This document shows, one piece after another, positions 34,165 to 46,688 of a DNA stretch of 64,000 bases. Within the stretch, counting starts at the first letter, position 1, and each line of letters starts with the position of its first letter. The notes beneath the pieces are model-generated. The model had not been told where the DNA came from, made no database searches, and worked only from the letters and a program-made list of their open reading frames with translations. This stretch comes from Papaver somniferum (lineage: Eukaryota; Streptophyta; Magnoliopsida; Ranunculales; Papaveraceae). The stretch spans positions 64,872,256-64,936,255 of the forward strand of contig NC_039364.1 of assembly GCF_003573695.1 (NCBI RefSeq), in the 5' to 3' direction. A program made the position numbers and the translations under genes.

Positions 34165-36078
34165 TGGTGTGAAAATAGGGTTGCACACAAAACTTGCAAG
34201 TATACAAGGCCAAGCTTTATAGTATAGGGATGAGTAGGGGTTAGTCCACAGGGAGTGGGAGCATACAAGAAGTTTTCCTAAGCTATCAATAGGTGCAAAG
34301 CACTATGGCAGTGAGCAAAGCAAGGTAATGTGGCAGATGCAAAGAACTAAAACAGTTAACAAAGCAAAGCAGTTAACACACAATGGCAGCACATCAAAGA
34401 TTAAATGGCAGAGGATATAAAATAACAATAGCAGGGAACCAAGGCTGTAAGCCAAGGGCAGGGGGAGTTTGTGCACTGATTTCAGTGCACAACAGCTTCA
34501 AAATGCAAGAAAAACAGGCAAAACAGGCAAGGAGATAAACTGAACAGGAAGCAAAACAGAACTGAATTTAAGTGACTGTAAAGGATTTGTGGTTAAGCCA
34601 AGGCTTAGGATCCACCTTGTGTCCTAATCAAACAACATATTTCTAGGTTGAGTTGAATATCCTATGCATACATAGAATGGGAGGAAAACTAATTTGCTCA
34701 CTAGTTTGCCCCTAGCATTGACTGTCTTTTGACAGAACAATCAATCACAGGCACTATGAGCATCAATCTCTTCCCATTGCTCAAGCAAAACAGGGCATGG
34801 AGTTAACTATCCTAGCAACTTGTCATTTGACAGTGCATAAGGCTTCAACTGAGCCTCAGCCTAATGCAGTTTAGCTCATGCTAAACATGTGTATACAACA
34901 TCATTCATCAAATAAGCTAAATTAAAATACAACATGAACACAGGTTGCACACAATCAACTGTAGCTAAAATGGAATTTGGAAAATGAAAATAGATTGCAA
35001 ATATTGTTCACTGGCTAGCCCAGAGATGATTCAAGTTGTTACAGTTCTTCAATTTATACCCAAAAGAAAAATTAGGGTTACACAAAAAGTAGCAGTAGAC
35101 AATTTTTTTGGGTTACTCAACTTACCCATGCCCTGAATTTGTCTCCTCTGTCGAACCCATCTCTCTTCTGCTATTGTCTGCTGGCTCAACTCCTCGATTT
35201 GGGTCTCCTCTTCAACTATGATGAAACCCTAGTTTCATCTCTCTCTTGATTGTAGCACCTAAGGTGTGTGGGTGCTAAGAACGAGAAAGAGAGGCAACTA
35301 GGAAATGGGTTTATGGGATTTTTGGTGATGGACAGGGTATGGAGATGGTGGCGCAGAGGGTGAAGGGATGGAGTTGCAGACTGTTGTCGGGGGAAGAAGA
35401 AAGAAATTTGGGGAAGAGAAGATTGATGGGAAGAAGGGAAGGGAGTGTTTGGGTGAAGGGTATAGGTTCTGATGCTAGGGTGTGAGGCGGGTGTATCAAA
35501 GGTTGATGCTCAGCGAAGCGAAAGCGTAGGATGAAAAGGTAACGGAATGATCCAACGACGCGATAGAAGAGACCGTTGGATGATGAGATACGACAAAACT
35601 GACGGCTTCAGATGGAGTTAGGTACTATAGTGTTTGACGGGAGCTTCGGAGTTTGATGTGCGATGATGGAGCGACCGTAGGATGCTGAACTGCTTCGATC
35701 TGACGGCTGAAATCCGAGACGGGCTTGGATAGTGGAAATGTGTTTGAGTAAGGGTTTTGGGCCTTGGGTATGCCAAGCCCATATCTTCTTTAAGGACAAT
35801 TCTTCCTCTTCAAGCCCACTCCTAGTAGATCCGGCTCTTGCAAACATCATTCTTTGCTTCCTCCTAGCGAGAGTCTTTGCCGTTCCTTTGCTCTTTTCGC
35901 TCCGTGAGATAACCATGCTTTATTTAGTACCTAAAAATGCAAAATTAATTAAGAAAAATATTTATTCTTGAAAACAATGAAAATACAGAATATGGGATAA
36001 AATGTAGAATTAATGCACAAAAGATGAGTTAAATGCCAACAAAAAGGGATAAATATATACAATATTTGGCACTCATCA
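34165..36078 (-). repeat. Element C 5' LTR
   Basis: 1914 bp on minus, TGATGAGTGCC...TCACACCA; it matches the 3' LTR with only scattered changes and small indels. Target duplication AGAAC follows at 36079-36083. Confidence 0.92.
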
Positions 36079-36083
36079 AGAAC

Positions 36084-36790
36084 CAACATTCTGGGAATTT
36101 TAAATGCCAATCAAAAGGGCTAAATAATACAAGAGAAAAACCATAAAAACTAAGAGTTGAAAACCAAAACATATGTAATATTACCTTCAAGAAGGGAATA
36201 CTCAATGGAGAAGAAGATTAAAAACAACCCAAGGGAGAATGATTGATTCTGAGAGATGGTTTGTAATTGACTGGCGGTGGTTGTTTAGAAGATGTATATC
36301 TAATTTTCTCCGAAGAATTTCTTTGTGAAGGAATTTAAGTTTCAAGGGTTAAGTACAAAGACACTAATTAGACGATCGGTTGAGTATATTTCAACAAAAT
36401 CTAATAAATTTATTGCAGTATTCTTGATTTTTTTGATGCGATCCAAAGAGAAAGAGGCAGCAATAGAAAACTTTTTCGTAATTTTCTTTTTGTGTAGATG
36501 AAGAAGCGAATTACAGAGGAGAATGTTTGAATTTATTAAAAGGAAGACTAATCAATTTTCTAAATTATCTTACATGTTCGATACACACAGTTTTTTTTTA
36601 TATTCCCTAATTTTAGTTTGGTTACGTGGATAAGATAAGGACATTATGTTCGCCACATTAACCTGTCATATCATATCATCTGTTATTCAGCTGTCAAGGC
36701 GCCTGTTATGTAGCATGATTTTTTAAACGAGGGTGTAAGATCCTATGTGTTATAAGAAAATAAAACTTTCACCCTCTATTGGAGATGCTC
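36084..36790. repeat. Core and right inverted arm of the old DNA element
   Basis: The right arm (about 36590-36740) mirrors 24183-24350, including 23 matching bases at 36680-36702. The end is placed near CTATTGGAGATGCTC (36776-36790), a sequence common at ends of plant MITEs. 36084-36590 is the core; no transposase is visible. Without insertions the element would be about 0.9 kb. Confidence 0.5.
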
Positions 36791-39067
36791 AAATAGGATA
36801 ACCCCTGCTAACTTTTGGAATGATTGAGCCCACCTTTTATTAGTGTTTTAGAAGAAATCACGGTGTAAACTTCGGTCAACCTAAAACTGCTCTTTTAGTT
36901 TTGTATCATCAATTACGGAGTCAGACTAGAAAGTCGTTCTAACAGTTGGTTTTCCACTTTTTCTCGGTGTCACATTCCCATGAGAGCGGCTCCTTTGGTG
37001 GAAGGATTTTATCCTCCAAATTCAATAGCACCTCATTATTTGGAGTTGATCATTCAAGAGAAAGTATAATGAGTTGTTCATCCAAAGTAAAAAAAAAAAA
37101 GAAAAACAATACTGCGAATGAAGTTTCTTCGCACTGCCCCATTTTATTCTTGAGAGTAGGATAAACTAGGGTCGAATCTAGTCGAGTTCAATATGTCGGT
37201 CAATAGTTCCGAGATATCACAATTGTTGATTCCCCGCTCAGTCGATGGTTTTAGTATGATTTCCGGCTGAATTGAGTCATTTCAACGCGATCAATATGAA
37301 GCATCCATCTAATTATACCTAGTCATTCTTCACTATTTGTATAACAACACAAATCCTAGAACACTAAATCACTTACTTGTTTTGTTCGTTTACTCTTCGA
37401 CGGCAACTCTTCTCCATCATTCAATATCACCACCACCATTCACCACAACAACCATCACCTCCATAATGACCACCACAATTACCACTTTTTTCTTATTTCA
37501 TTACTTCTTATTATCCTTCCTCCTTTTTAACCACCAGCACCAGTGCTACACCACCATCACCAAAACCTACACCACCACCACCACCTATTACAACACCATC
37601 ACCACCACCACCAGCTTTGATTGGTAAAAGATTGAAGATCGAGAAGTTTTAATCAGGTTTGATGGATATGTTCGAATTTTAGGGTTCTTAAAAAAATTAT
37701 TTTTTATTATAATTTTATGGTTATATTTGGCTTGTATTCATCATGGCATCAATGTGAGGTAATTCTGAATTTTGAAGGTTCAATTCGTATTTATATACTC
37801 TATTTTCTAAGGGATGTAAAAAATTTAATCAATTAGAAGTTGGTTGAAGCAAATAGTTAATTTGTTTACCTGCATAACACCGTGAATTTGATTTTATTAC
37901 ATATGATCTGAAGAAGTTGTGATTCTTCTTTTTGGGAAGAGAAAGTAATGTTCAGAAAAATTCCAATAGGTTTAAACCGGAAAAACAAACTAGAACGAGC
38001 AAACCGAGTCGGACCGGTTTAAGACCAACCCCAAACCATACCGGTAGGGTGACGATTTTGATTTTCAAAAACGGTCTACGGTCGGCTTGGTAGACGGTTT
38101 TGAATAAAAAACCAAGCCGACCGACTGATGTACAACTTTAGTTGAAAGTGAATAAACATAATGTTTGACTAGTCAGCGTTAGTTGAATTCACGCTTTATT
38201 AAATTTGTATATAAGAAACTCTTTATGTTTCCTTTCTTTCATTACTCTTTTCTTTTTATCCTCGTTTAGGAAAAAAAATCCCATTTTGATTTGACTTTCA
38301 TTGCTTTAACAGGTATATTATCTGGTCGATAAAGATTTTATACATACCTCTATTGCTTATCAACCTTATTTTCATCCACAATCCAAATAGTGGTCAGTTA
38401 ATTTGTATCTCAGCTCTTCTTTTTTCTTCTTCTAAGTTTTATGATTTGATAAAAAAAAACATGTTATAGAGAGTTAGATATGATTAATAAACACATATAT
38501 GACCAATTTTACATTAATTTTAGATTTTAAATAAGAATATGATTGTTTACGGTTCTGATAAAAAATGGTGCTTTGATTTGAAATGGTGTAGATTGTGTGA
38601 TCAAATTAAACATGAATGTGAGTAATGATGCATTTTAATTGTTTTGATAATTTTAAATATACAAATTGTTTTAATAAAAATAAATAAAATATTTAAAACA
38701 TGGGTAAAAAAAATAATTTACTTTGAAAATAGGTAGACAAAATGTAAAAATCAAAAACGTTAAAGAAATATAAATGTTAAGCATCAATAAGACGCTTAGC
38801 ATAAGTTCACTTGACTAATCTGATAGATAAAGCATGATTTATCTTAACACTCAGCGTGAAGAGAAATCACGCTTCAAATTAGATTTCATGCTATCTTCCA
38901 CGAGACCTCAGAAACTATATGGGAATCTCGCATATGTTGAGTATCTTTTTTCGACATGTTTTTAGTTATTTTTCTGATGCATAAACAAGTTTCCCATATA
39001 TAAATTCCATATTGTATTAAGATCATTTTTAAGCATAGATCTTCTATGTATAACAAGTAATCACTTG
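36791..39067. other. No gene seen; unassigned DNA with an ACC microsatellite
   Basis: At 37425-37617 CAC/ACC/CAT trinucleotide repeats produce a Thr-rich frame that I reject as a gene. The remainder shows no domain, exon structure or clear repeat ends. Confidence 0.55.
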
Positions 39068-39075
39068 GGAATACA

Positions 39076-39429
39076 CAGGGCCGGCTCTGAGAATTTGATG
39101 CCTCGAAGTCAAATTGAAAAATGAAGCCCTATCAATATCACTGCCTAAAATGAATAAATCTGAGATACAAATCTTAAACGACATAATTTATACAATATAA
39201 TTAACAGATCGATTACAAGTTAATCATAGTTGATCAAGGTAAGAGAATTGTTGTACAAAAACTTATCGTTATTATAAAATTACGTGTTAATCATAGTGAT
39301 TTGGTCTATCTTTTATGTTCTTTTTTTATTTTATTTTTTCCTATTCATTTCTACTCTTTTCGATCATTTTTATTTATTTTTTATTGTATAGAGTCAAACT
39401 TCGGCCACTTTGCCTCAAGGTCGCCCCTG
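39076..39429. mobile_element. hAT-like MITE, 354 bp
   Basis: The ends are CAGGGCCGGCTCTGAG and, inverted, CAGGGGCGACCTTGAGG, an imperfect terminal inverted repeat. Flanking 8-bp repeats GGAATACA (39068-39075) and GGAATACT (39430-39437) match at seven of eight positions, as expected for hAT target duplication. It has no coding capacity. Confidence 0.7.
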
Positions 39430-39437
39430 GGAATACT

Positions 39438-40161
39438 ATAGGGATCTAGCTAAGGTTGTAAATATCACAATAAATAATTTTACCAAGTTCAATATTTAAA
39501 GAAATATGCAAGAGTCGCTTAAGGCAGCGAGTCTTATTAATGTTATTTTTGTCGAAATACATTACTCGGAGATTATGCTGCAGATCTACATAAGCCAGTA
39601 AATCTTAGAATTTTGGAAATTGAGGATTACTTTGTGATTAAAGCTAGAATTTACTAAAGAAGTAAATTCAACTGAAGCTTTTATGACCAAGTATAATTGC
39701 TTGGTAATTAAACTATAAGTTAGAGTGTGACTTTGTGCAGCCCTTTTAAACAGGGGTACGCATTCCTCCCCTTGTATAGTCTTACATGTTATAATTCTAA
39801 CGCTGGTTATTTAATTCGATTATATTTTTGGATATTAAGAATGAATATTCACATTGGAAATCGTAAAAGTTGAAGATAAAAAATATATTGGGCACATAAC
39901 CCGAGTTGGAATCAATATTCTTTTTTATGTTTTATCTCTTAATTTATTGTTTTTTTCTTTACAAGGAGGAAGAACGCTTGCAAGTTATGCTCTATTTCAA
40001 ATCTTTTGATAGTAATGATTTAATCAATTTAAAAAAGACAAAGAAGTATTTTCTACGTACTTTAAACTCTACGAAGAAAAAAAATTAACCCCATAAGAAA
40101 GCGAAAAGTTTCTTGAAGCCATATGTAATCTTAGCGAACTCTACCAGTTGTGTTTGTGGGT
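39438..40161. other. No gene seen
   Basis: AT-rich sequence without recognisable coding, RNA or repeat structure on either strand. Confidence 0.5.
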
Positions 40162-42308
40162 TGTTAGAGCATCTCTTGGTCAAACTCACAAGTTTTGGCA
40201 TGTCAAGCTTGTCCTCAAATTTAGATGATCAAAATTATATCTTGTTTTGTAGTCTACTAAATTCAGTCTAGGAATAGAGCTTGGTAGCTGAATATCAGAC
40301 TTCACCAATCGACCTTGAAGATTGAAGACTGAATCACAACGGATACATCTATGAGAACTTCATAAAAAAAAGGTATGTAAAGACTGACTATCCTATTTAC
40401 TCATATTTTCTAGCATTTTTATCTACTGAGACAATGTCGTATGACTTTACTATTATGATGAAATTGCTAAGAAGAAATTTCGAGTTCAGGCTAGTACTTG
40501 GAAAATCTCGAATTACAAAACTTATCGCATAATAAATTTAGAAAACTTTATTGCTTAATTGCATATGAAGTTCATAAAGGACATCAAATTATATTCATGT
40601 TTACAAAATGATTTGGTCAGCACACGAACTTTGAGTTTATTGATAATATACTTGATGAACAAATCTCTTATTAATTCAAGTTATATTCATGTACACTAAC
40701 TGATTCCTAGAAACTTTCCAATCCTTAAGTACAAAAATTGATTCGATCGGTACGCAAACTGATTAATTTGAAGAGGTTCTTGGACATTTTTGTAAGTTGA
40801 GTGCACAAACTAATTTGGGCAATCTGGAACTCCGAAACGATAATTTCCTCACAAACTGTGTTGGTCAGTTCATGAACTGATTCAGTCTTTGAGAGTTACC
40901 GAACTCCTTGATTGCTTGATGGTTCACGTGCAACTTAACCTTTGTTCTTGGGCTAACCTTTGGGTGCACAAAGCTTATATCGATAAATATGTGCGTGCAT
41001 ATTCTTCTTTGTAATTTAAAGAAAACTTCTCACATGCTTACATTATCAATCTATATTGATCAATTTAGCTTACTTTGTGTCAAAGTAATTCGTAAACATG
41101 GAAACTAGGTCATTAACTCAACTTTGATTGTAAGCTACTTAGCCTTGTTCATTATAATAAATAGAGGACTATCTGCAACCTAGAACATCAATACTGACAC
41201 GTTGTGTGCTAGTTCCGTCTATAGTCGTCCTATAAATACCTAGGTTTTCTCAAAAAATATAATTAGGTTACGACTTTTGAAGTCTTTGCTAAGGGATTCA
41301 TGAAGCCTGGTCAGACTATCTTTTACCTGATAATTCTTGATACTAATATAATTAGGTTTACTTGATATTTATTGTTCATATTGATTATTGTAGTTCACGG
41401 ACTATAGATCACGAACAAGATAGATAAAAAATCACAAAGTACTTTTCGTATCAGAATTTGTGATTCCACAAGATAAATATCTAAACTCTTCTTTGATTTG
41501 TTTGGATTATTCTTGTGTGGTAGTCATCTAGGCTTGTCTTTGATAATAGTATAAGTATTTCCAAATCCTCGACGTTTGCTAAACTTTGTTTTTATAACAA
41601 ACATATTTCCAGAACTTGACTCAAATATATCTAAAGGAAATTAGTAGGCTATCTGTTAGAGGCATATTAGTTAAAAAAAGTCTTTACTTAGGATAAAGCA
41701 ACTCCTGGGGATATAAAAGACGTCATATAGGGGAATCAAGTGCACAGAATCTTGCGAGATAGAAGAAAGGTAAGGAGCATAATTGAAGCTGAATTACTCG
41801 TAAGGTCGATTCGGTCTCAACTACGTTCCAGTCCAAAATCTGATACTAGGCTAGTGCTTGTAGCGGCTTAATACATGCGATGTTCAAAATTAGACTAGGT
41901 CCTGGGGGTTTCTTGCACATTGGAGTTTTTCTTGTTATTTCTTGTGTCGTTTGTTATTTCTTTTCCGCATTATGTTTTTTTATCTTTATAATAGGAATAT
42001 CACAAGTAGTATGTTAAACAACCTAGTATCTCAAACTAAACAGAACCTACAAGACTTGTTGTTATGAGCTCGTATATTAGAAAATATATTACAAAACTTT
42101 TTCTTGTTGGGATTAGGTTCGTATATAGTTTGGGTATATACAGGTTGATTCTTGGATATTGTATTTTGAGATCGTCCAAGTAAATTTATTTACAAATCGG
42201 GTATAAGGATCTTTGCTATTGATCCGTACTTACTAATTGTAAAATTTTTGTCTATCCAGATTTCCGAACGAAAAAGTGGATGGTCTACTTGGTACCCTCT
42301 CTTTTTCA
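40162..42308 (+). repeat. Solo LTR of the TGTTAGAGC family
   Basis: TGTTAGAGCATC...CTTTTTCA, 2147 bp, the same termini as element B. It includes the family blocks GGAATCAAGTGC (about 41735) and ACTAGGTCCTGGG (about 41890). No primer site follows. The flanks TGGGT and GTGGT are only similar, so the target duplication is doubtful. At 40590-40930 motifs such as CACGAACT, GCAAACTGATT and CATGAACTGATT recur. Confidence 0.7.
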
Positions 42309-42400
42309 GTGGTCTTACTTTATCCATTTTGTCTAGAATCAACTGTCGCTATAATAAAAATTGAAGAAAATATTTATCGATCATTACCATTCTTATATAG

Positions 42401-44754
42401 TGTTAGAGCATCGGTTGGTCGAACTCGCTAGTTTTGTTATCTCAAGCTTGTTGACAATGTTAGATGTACAAAAATAAATATTGACTTCTAGTCTGCTAAA
42501 ATCAAGTCTTAGACTAGGATTAGAATATGGTAGTTGAGTATCAGATATAACTGATTAACCCTTGAATATTGAAGGCTGAAGAAAAAACGAACACATTTGC
42601 GAAAACTTCATCAATAAAAAGGATGTGAAGACTGGCATATCCTATTTACTCATCGCGTCTACCATTCGATCTTTTGAGACTATGTTGTATGATTTTAGTA
42701 TATTTTTACGAATAGTAAATTTCTACTTCAAGCTTGTCTTGGCTAAATTCTCCAAATATGATTCAATCAATAAATATTCGTAGATCCTTATCAATCTTAG
42801 TTAGAACAATTCATTGTTCACAAAATTTTTTTGTTTCAAGTTGATCATTTGGAAATTGCCCAAGGAAAATGCATATTATTTATGGCTATTGGGAATATTT
42901 TACATTTTATATAAGAAAAGAAGCTGCTTGGTGATAAGTATATATTCTTGTATGTTTTACCAGAAACACTCTAAATTTCGTGAACTGTTAAGTTTGCAAA
43001 CCCGGTCTGCGAACCCTTTGCATATGAGTTATGGAATGAGGTAGGTTAGAAAACCCGGTGCGCAAACCCCTACCATCTGACTTTCACAAACTAAACCCTT
43101 GTGCCCTGACTTTCGGGAACTGCCAATGTTTGCAAACCCTCGTACCCTGACTTCATGAACTGTTATGGGTTTGCAAATCCTTCCCAGTTCCAGTATCAGT
43201 AGAAGTACAAGAATTATTTTATATGATTATGTTATCTTTTGCTATAACTCTAATAGACACTTCTAAGACAACTTTATTCACAAAATCACTTTGTGCTTGT
43301 GGATCATTGGTTAGTCTTGAGTGCTATTGAACACCGCTAGTGCTTGTACGTTCAATGGCTACTTAGCCGCTACGAACCATCATTATGCACGGTTCCATAA
43401 CCCTGGACCATAATGCATATTGTTATGTGTAATTTCAAGACGAACTTATTACATGCTTATATGAATTCCTAATAAGAATTTCATCTAAACTGATAAAGTA
43501 TTTGCTTGGATCTCAAGCTATCTTAGATTGAATTCAAAGCTACCTAGAGCCTTGAAAATTTACAAAATAGAGAGACCTTACAACAAGATTTATTAATCCC
43601 CAGCACGCTTGTATCCTAGTTGTTAAGCTAGAGTCATCCTTTAAAACCTAGGTTTCCTCTGAGAAACATAATTAGATTACGACTTTGAAGACTTCACTTA
43701 GGGATTCATGAACCCAGTTAGACTATCTTTTACCTTGTAGTTCTTATTGACCTTTGAGGTTTTCGTGATCTTGGATCAGGAACGAGACATATATAAATCA
43801 CAAAGTTATTTTCATCTCAGACTTTGTGATTGCTCAAGATAGATATATAAACTCTTATTTGATCTGATTTGTGTGGATTATTTTTGAGAGGTGGTTAGTA
43901 ATCCAGGCTTCTCAGCTAACTGAACACAAGTGTTCCATATTTCTGAGGTTTACTGAACTTTGTCTATTGAAAACATATTTTGAAATCTATATTGAAACGT
44001 ATCAAAAGGGAAATCAAATAGGTTTGTCTATTATAGAGGATAATTGGTATTAGAAGTGTTCACTGAGGTTGAATCAACTCTTAGGTTGTAAAGAACGTCA
44101 AATAAAGGAATCAAGTGCGTAGAACCTTGCGAGTCAAGGTACGTGAGGAACATGATTGCAGTTGAATGGTTTGGAGGATAATTCGGTCTCAACTACATTC
44201 TAGTGCGAAGTAAGATAATAGGCAAGTATTTGTAGCGATTTACAATATGATATTCAAAGATGGACGAGGTCCCAGGGTTAATCTGCAGGTACAGTTTTCC
44301 TCGTTAACAAAAAATTTGGTGTCTTGTATTTTTCCTTTTACATATCATATTATTTTATCTTTATAATAGGAATAACACATGTAGTATGTGTGCAATCTAG
44401 GTAGTTTAAGTCCTCGTTCATTGTGATCAGTAATGAGACTTGTTCTTGTTGAGTTTATATCTTAAAAAATAGATTACAGTTTCATACTTGTCAAAAATTC
44501 AGATCCTCTTGATTTGGATACAACACGATTGATCGTGGATATTGATTTGTGAGATGATCCAAGAACTCTTATACACAATCAGGTTCACGACTTCTTATTA
44601 TAGACATATTGATTATGGAAGAGATAAGAGAAAACTCTATATACATATTGTTCACAGATATTTAATTACATCAACTTGCAATTGTATTAGCTTTCGTTCA
44701 TATAGGTCGACGAACGAAAAAGTTGATGGTGTACTTGGTACCTTGTTCTTTTCA
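42401..44754 (+). repeat. LTR of the TGTTAGAGC family with adjoining primer site
   Basis: TGTTAGAGCATCGG...TTCTTTTCA, 2354 bp. It is directly followed by primer site ATTGGTATCAGAGT (44755-44768), so this is a 5' LTR. GTTTGCAAACCC/GCGAACCC/TGACTTTC-type repeats occupy 42960-43190. Only 92 bp separate it from the solo LTR before it. Confidence 0.75.
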
Positions 44755-46688
44755 ATTGGTATCAGAGTAGGAAAACACCGTTAGACTTAGTAAGTCTGTG
44801 TTTATAAGCGTTCTAAACATGTGATCACGTAATAATATGGATCCTTCTGGATTTAATTATGTCAGGTGCCTGGGAATTACCTCAAAGGATAGTTCCTTAG
44901 TTGATTCTTCTGAATCCAAAGTTAAAGAACTTGTTATTAGTATCTGAAGATATGTTCTCCAAGATTCCTAAAGATTCTTTTTCAGAATCTAAAGAGAAAC
45001 CTGCCGGAAATTTTGACGAACCTGCTGAAAATTTTAGATGGAAGAGCCTTTGTATAACTCGACGACATGTTTCTGATTGAGTTCTTGAGATTGATAGAGC
45101 GGTTACCGAAACAGATTAGTCCTTTACTGTTTCGGAATACGGTCCAAAGGAGTTGAGTGTTATAAGTCTTCACAATGGGTGAATCAACGTAAGATAGTGG
45201 ACTCTATCTTAGGATTCACGTGTGTTGACTAGATTGGTAGTAGGTGAGGGGATGCTGAAGGAACTAAGTAACTTGGAGTCTTGGAGTTAGTTTACTTGGT
45301 CTCAGCTATATGAAGTTGGTACTAGTCTTTGTAAAACACTTAAACCTTGGGGTATAAAGTAACCGAAAAGGTTTCTCTGAAAAGGAAATTGGGATTTCAA
45401 CCTGCCGTCCTAAGCGATCAGTATATGGACTTATAAATACCTACCTTAGTAGTAGCCTTCATATTTAAGAAATTTTTCTCGGTTAAGTTATAAATTTGAA
45501 GATCAGTGGGATTAAGTACATATATATTAATTTGTATATTGATGAAACACTAGTTATTGTTCCCATTAGAAATCTTAGTGTTTTGTTTAGACTAAGAAAA
45601 TCCTATTTGAAGAACTTATGAATGAGTGAGATAAGCGTATGTACAGAGAAAAACATCTCAGTAAATCAAAGGTCTAAGATTAGTGGCATGGACAGATGCT
45701 CTTCAATTGTTGAAATTACACAGAAGAGTAACAAATATCAATCCTACATAATGAATATCTAAAAATATCAAGAAAATGCAAGGAATACCTTATGCTTCCG
45801 CAGAATTTCATGTATATCGTGTTTTGCACGAAATTTTTAGATTTCTATAGTGAGTGTGCTTGGTTGTTGCTAAACTAACCCATGTATATAACTTATTTAT
45901 AATAACATGAAGGTATACATCTCCATATAATTGATTCCTAGAAGATGGTAAGTTGTTCAGACTTGTCTTTGAAACTCATAGAGTTATTATGGGATACGAC
46001 TCTACGCGAATGTGGAACTTTAAAGAAATGAAACATAAATAAACTATAACATTTTCATTTACTTTGGAGTCTGAATATGTTCTATTTGATAACACCACAA
46101 TTTATGGTTGTGCAACTTTATCTCAAGACTTGGAGAATGTGGACATTATAGCCAAGTGGTTGAGTGTTTATTGTGCACAACAATCTTTTTTTTTAAAAGA
46201 ACAATATAGTGAAACCTTATATGCTAGTAAGCATATATGAAGATAGGCTTTCCCGTCGTGTAAAAAGGATCAGAAACAACAAGTTGATGTGGAAAATATA
46301 AGTGTAAAACTTGTGATTGTGTTTTTATAACTGAAACAAGGGTTGTCGCTTGTTGCCTTAAAGGAATAAATTGCATAGTTGTAATATCATTGGCCCCTTA
46401 TAATAGATATGGATAAATTGGATGTTTCCACATTACTTTTTGAGATCGCAAGAAAAGTGTTGTTTCTGCATTCATGTCATTCCATATGTGGTATTATTAT
46501 TAATTCAAATGAGCAGTACATGAATATTTGGTTATTAAAATTGATGGCATTAAGTCTCTTATGGTGTTTAGCCTTATGAACTGAAAAGAACATATGTATT
46601 CATTGTTTTGTAATTTTTTGGTGTTGTAGTATATGAAAGGTCATACGTCGTTAAATGATGTATGACCGTCATGACTCGCATTAGTACA
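44755..46688 (+). other. Decayed internal sequence of a TGTTAGAGC-family element
   Basis: It begins with the primer site and has no open frame of note. A segment near 45036-45135 (ATGGAAGAGCCTTTGT...GCGGTTACC) resembles 58214-58300, suggesting related internal sequence on both sides of the cluster. The tract is interrupted by element D at 46689. Confidence 0.5.

Larger units (their letters stand above)
24356..36078 (-). mobile_element. Element C: full-length Athila-like Ty3/gypsy retrotransposon
   Basis: On the minus strand, 11,723 bp, flanked by target duplication AGAAC (24351-24355 and 36079-36083). LTRs are 34165-36078 (5') and 24356-26274 (3'). The sense order is primer site, leader, Gag, protease, reverse transcriptase, RNase H, integrase, long 3' noncoding region. 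The LTRs differ at only scattered sites, so insertion was fairly recent, yet the coding region has many frameshifts. It shares LTR start, primer site and 3' region with element A and could represent A's enzyme supplier. Confidence 0.92.

Noticed and set aside
33763..34268. Gln/Ser-rich small proteins on both strands
   Set aside because: They arise from CAG/CAA repeats in the leader of element C and lack conserved starts or domains.
37337..37627. Thr-rich 96-aa protein
   Set aside because: Produced by an ACC/CAT microsatellite; no domain or splice context.
46140..46200. tRNA-like sequence (GCCAAGTGGTTGAG)
   Set aside because: Only an A-box-like string; no B box or cloverleaf follows.
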